Of a stretch of DNA of 6,312 bases, positions 1 to 6,312 are shown one piece after another. The stretch comes from an uncultured Amylibacter sp. (GTDB lineage: Bacteria > Pseudomonadota > Alphaproteobacteria > Rhodobacterales > Rhodobacteraceae): the NCBI GenBank assembly GCA_938001995.1, contig CALLAV010000332.1:1-6312 (forward strand). Direction: 5' to 3'. The stretch's first letter is position 1. Each line of letters starts with the position of its first letter. Under the pieces are notes generated by a model. The model did not search any database. It was not told the origin of the DNA and saw nothing but the letters and a program-made list of their open reading frames with translations. Position numbers and translations under genes: made by a program.

Positions 1-1032
1 GCCAACGACGGCGGCGGTGATCGCGCTAAGTGCGCCGCGTAAGCGGGGTTGGTTGCTGATCCATTCAACATAAGGGGCGCCTGCGAATATCCACAAAAAG
101 CAGGGTGTAAATGTAACCCAAAGCGTGATGAGCGCGGCAAAGAGGGCCGTGCCCCAACCGTTGCTGGCATAACCGGCTAGAAAGCCAACAAACTCGGTCA
201 CGAGGATCAGCGGGCCGGGCGTGGTTTCAGCAAGGCCGAGACCGTCCATCATTTGCCCTGCGGTGAGCCATTCCTTTGCTGTCACCACGTCTTGACCCAT
301 ATAAGCGAGCACTGCATAGGCGCCGCCGAAGGTGACGGTCGCGAGTTTTGAAAAGAAGTAAGCGATTTCTGTAAGGATCGAGGTGGGGAGGAGCGCGTCG
401 AGAGCGAAGACGGGAATCCACCAGATCGCTAGCCATAGGGCGACGGTGGTGAGAGTTTGTTTCAAGGAGTGTGACTTAGTGATTGGTTCCGCGTCTTGGG
501 GAGGGGAAGAGGCGAACAGTCCGTAAATCCCCGCAAAAAGGATGATGAGCGGGTAGGGCAGGTTTAAAAAGAAGATCGCGATGAATGCGAGGGCGGCGAG
601 TATCCAATGAGCGGTGTTTTGGAGGGCTTTCTTGGACACACGAAGGAGTGCTTCGATCACGATAATCACAACAGTGGCTTTGATGCCAAGGAAGATCGCT
701 TCTACAGCAGGCAGTTGGCCAAACAGGATGTAGAGCGAGGCGAGGGCGAGGATGACCAATGCGCCTGGTAGTACGAAAAGAAGCCCCGCAATCAGCCCGC
801 CAAGCGTGCCGTGCAAGCGCCAGCCTGCGAATGTTGCAAGCTGCATGGCTTCTGGTCCAGGTAACAACATACAAAAACTAAGAGCGTTGAGGAACTGACG
901 CTCAGAGAGCCAGTCACGAAGCTCGACAACCTCTTTGTGCATGAGGGCGATTTGGCCAGCGGGTCCCCCAAAGGAAATCATCCCGATTTTGGCCCAGACT
1001 TTGGTGGCTTCGGATAGGGTCGGGGTCGTCAT
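1..1032 (-). CDS. chrA: Chromate transporter ChrA, partial (C-terminus beyond the left edge)
   Basis: Inner-membrane transporter of the CHR family, which exports chromate from the cytoplasm. Reading the minus strand from the ATG at 1032-1030 gives 344 codons open to base 1 without a stop; family members of this two-domain type are about 390-450 residues, so roughly the last 50-100 are missing. Two CHR repeats are visible. The first has SFGGPAGQIALMH at 20-32 and LPGPEAMQLATFAG at 57-70. The second has TFGGAYAVLAYMGQD at 234-248 and ETTPGPLILVTEFVG at 269-283. Long hydrophobic segments lie around 76-130, 143-175, 195-214 and 293-318, as expected for a polytopic protein. The start overlaps the stop of the upstream rhodanese-ChrB gene (ATGA), with only a weak GGGA upstream, so translation is probably coupled to that gene. 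The frame is clean and the motifs are intact. Specificity for chromate is family knowledge, not shown by the sequence. Confidence 0.93.
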   Translation of the reverse strand, partial: MTTPTLSEATKVWAKIGMISFGGPAGQIALMHKEVVELRDWLSERQFLNALSFCMLLPGPEAMQLATFAGWRLHGTLGGLIAGLLFVLPGALVILALASLYILFGQLPAVEAIFLGIKATVVIIVIEALLRVSKKALQNTAHWILAALAFIAIFFLNLPYPLIILFAGIYGLFASSPPQDAEPITKSHSLKQTLTTVALWLAIWWIPVFALDALLPTSILTEIAYFFSKLATVTFGGAYAVLAYMGQDVVTAKEWLTAGQMMDGLGLAETTPGPLILVTEFVGFLAGYASNGWGTALFAALITLWVTFTPCFLWIFAGAPYVEWISNQPRLRGALSAITAAVVG

Positions 1033-1817
1033 GTACGATCGTCCCAAATGTGTGTTTCATCTGTGGCATCCCGCGCCCAACGGTACAATGCGTCGTAAAA
1101 GTGAATCCCGTGCTCCAACTGTTCCAAGTCGTCGCGGTGCATGCGGGACAGGCCAAGGGATAGGGCAAGCAGGCCAGCGGCCTCTGGCTCTGCATCGAGC
1201 GTGTCTGTGTCGGCGGCGCGGACAATGCGCGCGACGTGATCAAGGGCGGGAATTGCCAAACCAAAGCCTTCGAGCAGCGCATCAAAGGTGCATTTTCCGT
1301 CTGCGTGCGTCCAGTCGCACTCGGGTACGTCAAACGCAGTGGCATTGAATTTTTCGGCAACTGCCAAGACTTGGGACGGCGCCACGAACAAGAATTTGGC
1401 CGATGGGTCGATGAAGCGGCGGATGAGCCAAGGGCAGGCGATGCGGTCGATTTTTGGGCGATGCCGCGTGACCCACAGACTGGTCATGGCACGTGGTTTG
1501 ATCAGCGGTAGACGGGCGTCTGCCCATCCAACGTGCCCGCCTTGCAGAACTTCGCAAGTGATGCCCTCAACGCGTAACAGGGCGGCAACGCCTTGGCTGA
1601 GTTTCAGGCCTTTGTGGCAGCTAACGATGACGCGGTTCGTTCCGAGCTTTGGTACAAGCGTTGCCAGTTCGGTGTGGCTGTGGCGTATCGCGCCTGGGAT
1701 AGTGCGTGGGTCTTCGGCAAAGTCTTCGTCAATGCGCACGTCTACGATGGTTGGGCAATCGGGTGTACCGATCAGACGAGCCAGTTGCTGTGAAGTGATT
1801 TCATTTAGGGCAGCCAT
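1029..1817 (-). CDS. Rhodanese domain-ChrB C-terminal domain fusion, chromate resistance protein
   Basis: A 262-residue soluble protein with no signal peptide. Residues about 5-108 form a rhodanese (sulfurtransferase) domain: TIVDVRIDEDF at 23-33, PGAIRHSH at 41-48, and the active-site loop VSCHKGLKLSQG at 65-76 with the likely catalytic Cys67. Residues about 112-258 match the ChrB C-terminal domain: SLWVTRHRPKIDRIACPWLIRRFIDP at 113-138 in two blocks, FDVPECDWTHADGKCTFDAL at 162-181, IVRAADTD at 198-205, and GLSRMHRDDLEQLEHGIHFYDALYRW at 222-247. Conserved Cys128, Cys167 and Cys176 with nearby His and Asp residues could bind metal or sense oxyanion, but this is inference. The ATG is preceded by AAGGAAGG about 7 nt upstream, a good ribosome site. 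It is first in an operon with chrA and overlaps it by four bases. Classical ChrB regulators carry a different N-terminal domain, so a DNA-binding role should not be assumed here. Confidence 0.9.
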   Translation of the reverse strand: MAALNEITSQQLARLIGTPDCPTIVDVRIDEDFAEDPRTIPGAIRHSHTELATLVPKLGTNRVIVSCHKGLKLSQGVAALLRVEGITCEVLQGGHVGWADARLPLIKPRAMTSLWVTRHRPKIDRIACPWLIRRFIDPSAKFLFVAPSQVLAVAEKFNATAFDVPECDWTHADGKCTFDALLEGFGLAIPALDHVARIVRAADTDTLDAEPEAAGLLALSLGLSRMHRDDLEQLEHGIHFYDALYRWARDATDETHIWDDRT

Positions 1818-1887
1818 AAAGCATCCTTCCTTGGTAAAGGGTGTTGGATGCGAAACTCTGGCTGTCGCCTCACGGGGCTTTCGCGAT

Positions 1888-1913
1888 CCCCTTGGTTTAT
1901 TTGTACCAAAGGG
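1888..1913. promoter_or_regulatory. Candidate operator: 26-bp imperfect dyad over the chrB -10 box
   Basis: CCCCTTGGT (1888-1896) and ACCAAAGGG (1905-1913) are inverted copies with eight of nine positions paired, separated by 8 bp (TTATTTGT). The symmetric core TTGGT-N8-ACCAA covers the predicted -10 box of the leftward promoter at 1900-1905. A dimeric repressor bound here would block RNA polymerase. No regulator gene is visible within the window, and the repeat is short enough that chance cannot be excluded. Confidence 0.4.
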
Positions 1914-1927
1914 CAGGCGGCGGTCAA
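1900..1927 (-). promoter_or_regulatory. Predicted promoter of the chrB-like/chrA operon
   Basis: On the minus strand TTGACC (1927-1922) is followed after 16 bp by TACAAA (1905-1900), five of six and four of six matches to the sigma70 consensus. It lies about 83 bp upstream of the start codon at 1817, leaving a leader of roughly 75 nt. The -10 box sits inside an inverted repeat (1888-1913). Prediction from sequence alone; other start sites are possible. Confidence 0.5.
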
Positions 1928-1932
1928 GCGGT

Positions 1933-1960
1933 TTGACAGGGCGCGCTGATGGGCTAGCTT
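1933..1960 (+). promoter_or_regulatory. Predicted promoter of the DUF4864 gene
   Basis: A perfect TTGACA (1933-1938) is followed after 16 bp by TAGCTT (1955-1960), a weak three-of-six -10 match. Transcription would begin near 1967, about 20 nt ahead of the ATG at 1987, leaving room for the ribosome site AGGGGAGA. The -35 box lies 5 bp from that of the divergent leftward promoter. Confidence 0.45.
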
Positions 1961-1986
1961 TAGGGTATCAAAAGGGGAGAGTTGAT

Positions 1987-2385
1987 ATGAGAATTGTAAG
2001 CGCAATCATTGCTTTTGTGTTGATGGTCATGCCCGTACAGGCGCAACAAGACGAGATTAAGTCGGTTATTTCTGGGCAGATTCAATCGTTTTTGAAAGAT
2101 GATTTTGCGACGGCGTTTACCTACGCTGCGCCCAACATTAAGCAGATGTTTGGAACGCCTGAACGGTTTGGCCAGATGGTTTCCAACGGCTACCCAATGG
2201 TGCATCGCCCGTCCGAAGTGACGTTCCAAGACCTTGTGGAGAACGAGGGGACCTTCACTCAAGATGTGTTGCTGCGCGATGTGCAGGGGCTGTACTATGT
2301 GGCGCGGTACACAATGGTCATGATCGATGGTGAGTGGCAGATCAGTGGCGTTCAAGTGCTGCAGTCCGCAGGTGTTGGGGCCTAA
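1987..2385 (+). CDS. Exported DUF4864 domain-containing protein
   Basis: A 132-residue protein of unknown function. Residues 1-19 form a signal peptide (MRIVSAIIAFVLMVMPVQA) with a likely AQA/VQA-type cleavage before Gln20, so the mature protein of about 113 residues should be periplasmic. The rest matches the DUF4864 family as found in Rhodobacterales: QIQSFLKDDFATAFTYAAPN at 31-50, the hallmark FGTPERFGQMVSNGYPMVHR at 55-74, then a beta-rich half ending DGEWQISGVQVL at 114-125. The pattern of a helix followed by a curved sheet resembles small NTF2-like folds, but that is inference. The start at 1987 is chosen over longer upstream in-frame ATGs because AGGGGAGA lies about 7 nt upstream and because the signal peptide begins exactly here; the upstream frame is antisense to the chrB-like gene. 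It is transcribed divergently from the chromate operon and followed by a terminator, so it is probably a single-gene unit. Confidence 0.88.
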   Translation: MRIVSAIIAFVLMVMPVQAQQDEIKSVISGQIQSFLKDDFATAFTYAAPNIKQMFGTPERFGQMVSNGYPMVHRPSEVTFQDLVENEGTFTQDVLLRDVQGLYYVARYTMVMIDGEWQISGVQVLQSAGVGA

Positions 2386-2407
2386 CTTCCCCACACCCGA
2401 ATACTTC

Positions 2408-2435
2408 GAGGGGCGCTTTATGCGCCCTTTTTGTT
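2408..2435 (+). terminator. Intrinsic terminator after the DUF4864 gene
   Basis: GGGCGC (2411-2416) pairs perfectly with GCGCCC (2422-2427) around a 5-nt TTTAT loop, followed by a run of five T and then GTT. It lies 25 nt past the stop codon, in the expected place for the end of this transcript. Confidence 0.8.
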
Positions 2436-2598
2436 GCGCGGATGCCAAGATGAGCGCACGGCTCTGTCACGCCAGATTAACCCCCCTTTGTTAGCACCTT
2501 TTCAATCGCGCTGAACTCTCAGCCGAGTTTGAATTTTCGCATCGGTTGTGCGCAGCAAACTGCGCCCTCTGCTGTGGGGCATGTGCGCCCGATTGTTT

Positions 2599-2606
2599 GG
2601 AAAGGA
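2599..2606 (+). promoter_or_regulatory. Ribosome binding site deciding the start of the beta-helix gene
   Basis: GGAAAGGA ends 6 nt before the ATG at 2613. It supports that start over the TTG at 2529, which would add 28 residues of low family resemblance. Confidence 0.7.
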
Positions 2607-2612
2607 CATTTG

Positions 2613-4907
2613 ATGAACAAGGCACTTACCGATGGTATCCAACTGATGCCGCCTGCATTTGCGCTGGGGTTGGACGTGTGGTCCAGCGAAAACGGGACGC
2701 CCGGATCCGACACATACGATGGCGCGAGCAATGCAACGTTGATCGCAGCCGACGGTGATTTCAGCGGGTGTTTGGAATTGCTGAAAACCTCGAACACACA
2801 AAAGCTGCGGTATTCCGGCAATACGCCGATGTTTGCGGGGTGTTATTGGCAAATCCGTGCGCGGATTAAGGCCGTTGCGGGTCCGTTACCATCTGTTCGC
2901 ATTGGGGCATGGGCAGGGGACAGCAATGGGGATCGTTTGAACGGCGTGGTTCAGGTTGGGCCCTCAACGGCGCTTGAGAACTATGGCGAAGTCGTTGAAG
3001 TGTCTGCCATTGTCGGGTCCGGCGCGCGCGGTGGCGTAGATATGGTCTGGGGTGAAGACGCGGTTTACGGTCATTTTGGCATTGATCTGACGGGTGCAAA
3101 CAACGGTGTGGTGCGCATCGACGACATTATTATCGAAGATGTGACGAGCATCTACACGCAGTCAAAACTGGATGTTGTAGACGTCACGGATTTTGGCGCC
3201 GTTGGGGATGGCACTACGAACAACGTTGCTGCCTTTGAAGCGGCGGATGCCGCGGCGAATGGGCGGACGGTTTTGGTTCCAGAGGGTGTGTTCAAACTGA
3301 ACAGCACTGTTACGATGGCGTCGGAAATTCGCTTTCACGGAACCGTGGATATGCCTGCGAATGCGCAATTGCAGTTGTTGCAGAACTTTGACTATCCGAC
3401 GTATTTCACGGCCTTTGGTGATGAACAAACTGCGATGGAAAAAGCGCTTCAGGCGTTGTTTAACTTTACCGATCATGAATCGCTCGATCTTATGGGGCGG
3501 TCTGTTGAACTGACACAACCGATTGATGTTCACGCAGCGGTTGGCAACGTGGATCGCCATTCCAATCGACGCGTTATTCGCAATGGTCGGCTGGCGGCTA
3601 ATTCCAGCTCTGGCTGGAACGATACCGAAGTCACGCGGACAGCAAACTATGACCCAAGCGATCCATACAAGCTGACAGGGATTTCTAATGCGAGCGGCAT
3701 TTTGCCAGGGTCTTTGGTACAAGGGACTGGCGTTGGCCGCGAGGTTTATGTGCGATCTGTCAACAACAGTACGGGTGAGCTGACATTGAGCCTGCCGCTC
3801 TATGCAGCGCCTTCAAGCCAAACCTATACGTTCACGCGGTTCAAATATTTGCTCGACTTTTCTGGGTTTGAATGGCTGTCCCGCTTTACGCTCGAAAACC
3901 TCGACTTTGCGTGTAACGGTCGATCAAGCGGTGTGATGCTGGCAGATGATGGTCTGATTTTCCACGTGAAGGATTGTTACTTTTCTGGCCCGAAAGACCG
4001 GGGTCTAACCTCGGCTGGCAAAGCCTGTGCCGGGATCCTGATGGATCGTAATCAGTGGTTGTCCAATGAACAGGACCTTTCAGTCAGCCAACGGACAACA
4101 ATCGGGTTCAACATCAACTGCAACGACTCTAAAATCCGCAACAACCGTGCGCTGCGCTTTCTGCATTGGGGTGTTATTGGCGGCGGTGGGGCACTGGTGA
4201 TCGGCAACCACTTTTTCCAAGATGACAGCACGGGTGGCAACATCCGCTCATCTGGTTTGATTGTTGCATCGAACCACCCAAAGCTAACCTTCGTTGGCAA
4301 CTATGTGGACAATTGCACAATCGAGTGGACCAACGAACACGATGCGACGCCTGATATTATCACGGGCTATTCGTTTGGCGGCATGACGATTACAGGCAAT
4401 CACTTTACCTCTGCGGGATCCGCGTCGTGGTTCCGTTGGATTTCGATCAAGCCTCATGGCACAGGGCATTTCATTAACGGGTTGAACATTATTGGTAACG
4501 TATTCAAAGCCTTTTCTGGTCCTGATCTGGAGCGCGTCGAGGGCGTAGACACGTCGATTGCGCCTCTACTACCTGACAAATTCCGCAATATTTCGGTCAT
4601 TGGCAATACGTTCACTGGGGTGTCCGACACGTTTATGAACCCTGTAACGCTTGAGGTGAGTCGCACCAGTGTTGGCGCTGGTTGGCGCACGGGGATTGGC
4701 AACTATATGCCGTTTGACTCAAAGGCTCGCTATGTGACGGCGGTGATGCCTAATGGGCCGATGCAAAACAGTTCGAACGCGACTGTGTTTACCTCTCCTT
4801 ATGCCGAGGGCGGAGTTGGGCCCAACGGGCAAAGTTTTGATCTGCAATGGGGTCAACCCTTGAAAGGTAATGTGCGCGTTACAGTCCGATGTGACGATCC
4901 TGACTAG
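2613..4907 (+). CDS. Pectate_lyase_3-type right-handed beta-helix protein (spike-like)
   Basis: A 764-residue protein. Residues 1-180 form a beta-rich N-terminal region with a carbohydrate-binding-module look (CYWQIRARIKAVAG at 77-90, GGVDMVWG at 140-147, VVRIDDIIIEDV at 166-177). It leads into the Pectate_lyase_3 / GH28-related signature VVDVTDFGAVGDGTTNN at 188-204 with RTVLVPEGVFKL at 218-229. Residues about 420-670 are a parallel beta-helix, with recurring turn motifs IGNHFF at 530, VGNYVDN at 561, ITGNHF at 593, IIGNVF at 626 and VIGNTF at 662. A short beta-rich C-terminal domain (about 705-764) follows. The ATG at 2613 is preferred because AAGGA lies 6 nt upstream; a longer version from a TTG at 2529 lacks a ribosome site. 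There is no signal peptide, which is unexpected for a secreted polysaccharide lyase. Similar proteins in Rhodobacterales are annotated as glycosyl hydrolase family 28-related. Catalytic activity is unproven; a virion or gene transfer agent spike is a credible alternative. No clear promoter was found in 2436-2598. Confidence 0.85.
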   Translation: MNKALTDGIQLMPPAFALGLDVWSSENGTPGSDTYDGASNATLIAADGDFSGCLELLKTSNTQKLRYSGNTPMFAGCYWQIRARIKAVAGPLPSVRIGAWAGDSNGDRLNGVVQVGPSTALENYGEVVEVSAIVGSGARGGVDMVWGEDAVYGHFGIDLTGANNGVVRIDDIIIEDVTSIYTQSKLDVVDVTDFGAVGDGTTNNVAAFEAADAAANGRTVLVPEGVFKLNSTVTMASEIRFHGTVDMPANAQLQLLQNFDYPTYFTAFGDEQTAMEKALQALFNFTDHESLDLMGRSVELTQPIDVHAAVGNVDRHSNRRVIRNGRLAANSSSGWNDTEVTRTANYDPSDPYKLTGISNASGILPGSLVQGTGVGREVYVRSVNNSTGELTLSLPLYAAPSSQTYTFTRFKYLLDFSGFEWLSRFTLENLDFACNGRSSGVMLADDGLIFHVKDCYFSGPKDRGLTSAGKACAGILMDRNQWLSNEQDLSVSQRTTIGFNINCNDSKIRNNRALRFLHWGVIGGGGALVIGNHFFQDDSTGGNIRSSGLIVASNHPKLTFVGNYVDNCTIEWTNEHDATPDIITGYSFGGMTITGNHFTSAGSASWFRWISIKPHGTGHFINGLNIIGNVFKAFSGPDLERVEGVDTSIAPLLPDKFRNISVIGNTFTGVSDTFMNPVTLEVSRTSVGAGWRTGIGNYMPFDSKARYVTAVMPNGPMQNSSNATVFTSPYAEGGVGPNGQSFDLQWGQPLKGNVRVTVRCDDPD

Positions 4908-4916
4908 GCGAAATTG

Positions 4917-4947
4917 AAAGGGCAGTCCTTGGTTGGGCTGCCCTTTT
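4917..4947. terminator. Bidirectional intrinsic terminator between converging genes
   Basis: AAAGGGCAGTCC (4917-4928) pairs with GGGCTGCCCTTT (4935-4946) over 12 positions with one T-G wobble, around a TTGGTT loop. Because the stem carries A on one side and T on the other, it can end the rightward beta-helix transcript and the leftward uvrB transcript. The uvrB stop codon (4949-4947) abuts the stem directly. The T tract is short on both strands (TTTT then CAG rightward), so efficiency may differ by direction. Confidence 0.8.
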
Positions 4948-6311
4948 CAGAATTTTCGTTTCTGGCTTTTGCCGCGGATTACGGTCGTGCCAGCGCGCCC
5001 TGCTGTGCTACGACCTTTGGTTTTTTGTGCCTCTTCTGAAGCGGCCTCAACAGCGGATTGGCGGGCTAGTGGGTCATCTGCGATGGTCAACTCCACAGCT
5101 TCAAGGCGTTTCACCTCGTCGCGCAAACGTGCCGCTTCTTCAAATTCAAGGTTTTCGGCCGCTTTCAACATCTCTTTGCGCATCGCATCGAGGTGCGTTT
5201 GCAGGTTCTCCCCGATCATTGGCTTGTCGACTTTGGCTGTGACGCGGGACATATCAGTGTCCCCTTCGTACAGACCTGACAGCACATCCTCGACGTTCTT
5301 TTTCACCGTTTCAGGCGTGATGCCGTGCAGTTCGTTATAGGCCGCCTGCTTTTCACGGCGACGGTTGGTTTCCCCAAGCGCACGTTCCATTGATCCCGTT
5401 ATGCGATCGGCATACATGATTACGCGGCCATCTTCGTTCCGCGCGGCCCGACCAATGGTCTGCACAAGCGAGGTTTCAGATCGTAAGAACCCCTCTTTGT
5501 CCGCATCCAGAATGGCAACAAGTTTACATTCAGGAATGTCCAAGCCTTCGCGCAGCAAGTTGATGCCGATCAGCACATCAAACGCTCCAAGGCGCAGATC
5601 GCGCAGGATTTCGATGCGTTCCAAAGTGTCGATGTCAGAGTGCATATACCGCACACGAATGCCTTGTTCGTGCATGTATTCGGTCAGGTCTTCGGACATG
5701 CGTTTGGTCAAAGTGGTCACCAAAACGCGCCCACCGTCTAGCGCGACTTTGCGCACTTCATCCAGCAGATCGTCAACTTGGGTTTCCACAGGGCGGATTT
5801 CAACTGGTGGATCGAGCAAGCCCGTTGGCCGAATGATTTGTTCAGCGAACACGCCGCCTGATTGTTCTAGCTCCCATTTTTGCGGGGTCGCGGACACGAA
5901 CACGGATTGTGGGCGCATGGCATCCCATTCTTCGAATTTCAGGGGGCGATTGTCCATACAGGACGGCAGGCGAAAGCCGTGTTCCGCCAACGTGAACTTG
6001 CGCCGATAGTCACCTTTGTACATGCCACCGATTTGGGGCACCGACACGTGGCTTTCATCCGCAAACACAATGGCGTTGTCGGGGATGTATTCGAACAGTG
6101 TCGGGGGCGGCTCCCCAGGTGCGCGCCCAGTTAGATAGCGTGAATAGTTTTCGATCCCGTTGCACACGCCGGTGGCTTCCAGCATTTCCAGATCGAAATT
6201 CGTGCGCTGCTCCAATCGCTGCGCTTCGAGCAGTTTACCATCATCCACCAGTTGTTTTAGGCGGATCTCCAGCTCTGCTTTGATCCCTTTCAAGGCTTGG
6301 TTCATCGTTGG
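4947..6311 (-). CDS. uvrB: Excinuclease ABC subunit UvrB, partial (N-terminus beyond the right edge)
   Basis: DNA damage recognition helicase of nucleotide excision repair, working with UvrA and UvrC in the cytoplasm. The visible 454 codons are the C-terminal part; bacterial UvrB is usually 670-730 residues, so the N-terminus with the Walker A motif and the beta-hairpin is outside. The frame stays open to the edge (Pro-Thr before the internal Met at 6305), so that Met is not the start. Numbering from it: motif [10 protein letters not shown] at 79-86, motif III VFVSATP at 135-141, motif [16 protein letters not shown] at 194-207, motif [18 protein letters not shown] at 243-259, motif [17 protein letters not shown] at 279-293. 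A UVR domain that contacts UvrC lies at about 372-405 ([20 protein letters not shown]), followed by a 45-residue basic tail with GRSTAGRAG and KSQKRKF, typical of alphaproteobacterial forms. The helicase motifs look intact. Its promoter and any LexA site are out of view. Confidence 0.97.
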   Translation of the reverse strand, partial: PTMNQALKGIKAELEIRLKQLVDDGKLLEAQRLEQRTNFDLEMLEATGVCNGIENYSRYLTGRAPGEPPPTLFEYIPDNAIVFADESHVSVPQIGGMYKGDYRRKFTLAEHGFRLPSCMDNRPLKFEEWDAMRPQSVFVSATPQKWELEQSGGVFAEQIIRPTGLLDPPVEIRPVETQVDDLLDEVRKVALDGGRVLVTTLTKRMSEDLTEYMHEQGIRVRYMHSDIDTLERIEILRDLRLGAFDVLIGINLLREGLDIPECKLVAILDADKEGFLRSETSLVQTIGRAARNEDGRVIMYADRITGSMERALGETNRRREKQAAYNELHGITPETVKKNVEDVLSGLYEGDTDMSRVTAKVDKPMIGENLQTHLDAMRKEMLKAAENLEFEEAARLRDEVKRLEAVELTIADDPLARQSAVEAASEEAQKTKGRSTAGRAGTTVIRGKSQKRKF

Positions 6312-6312
6312 G

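Noticed and set aside
476..1360. Several open frames on both strands across chrA and the chrB-like gene (such as 476-874 minus, 914-1360 minus, 935-1348 plus)
   Set aside because: They overlap the well supported chrA and chrB-like frames, are rich in Arg, His, Ser and Cys, and show no recognisable motif; they are frame shadows.
1874..1891. GGGG-N10-CCCC hairpin in the chrB-like leader
   Set aside because: Only a four-base stem with a ten-base loop, and its right arm is shared with the stronger dyad at 1888-1913.
1288..1986. Upstream extension of the DUF4864 reading frame to an ATG at 1288 (365 residues in total)
   Set aside because: The extension runs antisense through the chrB-like gene, has low-complexity arginine-serine-rich composition, and bypasses the good ribosome site and signal peptide at 1987.
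1960..2448. 162-residue minus-strand open frame opposite the DUF4864 gene
   Set aside because: Antisense shadow of a gene with clear signal peptide and family motifs; no ribosome site or motif of its own.
2477..2494. TTAAC and GTTAG elements upstream of the beta-helix gene as a possible CtrA site, attractive because gene transfer agents are often CtrA-dependent
   Set aside because: The half-sites are 10 bp apart instead of the 7 bp of the TTAA-N7-TTAA consensus, and the second one is imperfect.
2529..2612. Longer form of the beta-helix protein starting at a TTG at 2529
   Set aside because: No ribosome site precedes it and the extra 28 residues lack the family's beta-rich character, while the ATG at 2613 has AAGGA at ideal spacing.
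4933..6283. Plus-strand open frames opposite uvrB, including one of 214 residues (5365-6009)
   Set aside because: Composition is dominated by Ser and Arg, as expected opposite a coding strand, and they lie wholly within the uvrB frame.

Overview
The window looks like a stretch of chromosome from an alphaproteobacterium, most likely Rhodobacterales (Roseobacter group). Three things point there: the alphaproteobacterial style of the UvrB C-terminal tail, the small periplasmic DUF4864 protein, and a large Pectate_lyase_3-type beta-helix protein of a kind I associate with Rhodobacterales. This placement rests on recognising protein families, not on any search. No RNA genes, transposons, CRISPR arrays or phage integration signs were seen.

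Layout: (1) 1-1817, minus strand: a two-gene chromate operon. A rhodanese-ChrB fusion protein (1029-1817) comes first and overlaps by ATGA the start of a chromate transporter chrA (1-1032), which runs off the left edge without its C-terminus. (2) 1818-1986: a compact divergent control region. Back-to-back sigma70-like promoters have -35 boxes 5 bp apart, and a 26-bp imperfect dyad covers the chrB -10 box. (3) 1987-2385, plus: an exported DUF4864 protein, followed by an intrinsic terminator. (4) 2613-4907, plus: a 764-residue protein with a beta-sandwich-like N-terminus followed by a right-handed beta-helix, without a signal peptide. (5) 4917-4947: a strong hairpin between converging genes, probably ending both. 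(6) 4947-6311, minus: the C-terminal two thirds of UvrB, running off the right edge.

ChrB-like and ChrA proteins should act together in chromate handling, with ChrA exporting chromate from the cytoplasm. UvrB is core nucleotide excision repair. The beta-helix gene stands alone between terminators. Its lack of an export signal, its spike-like architecture and the taxon make a gene transfer agent or phage-type spike the most interesting hypothesis in the window, but this is inference.
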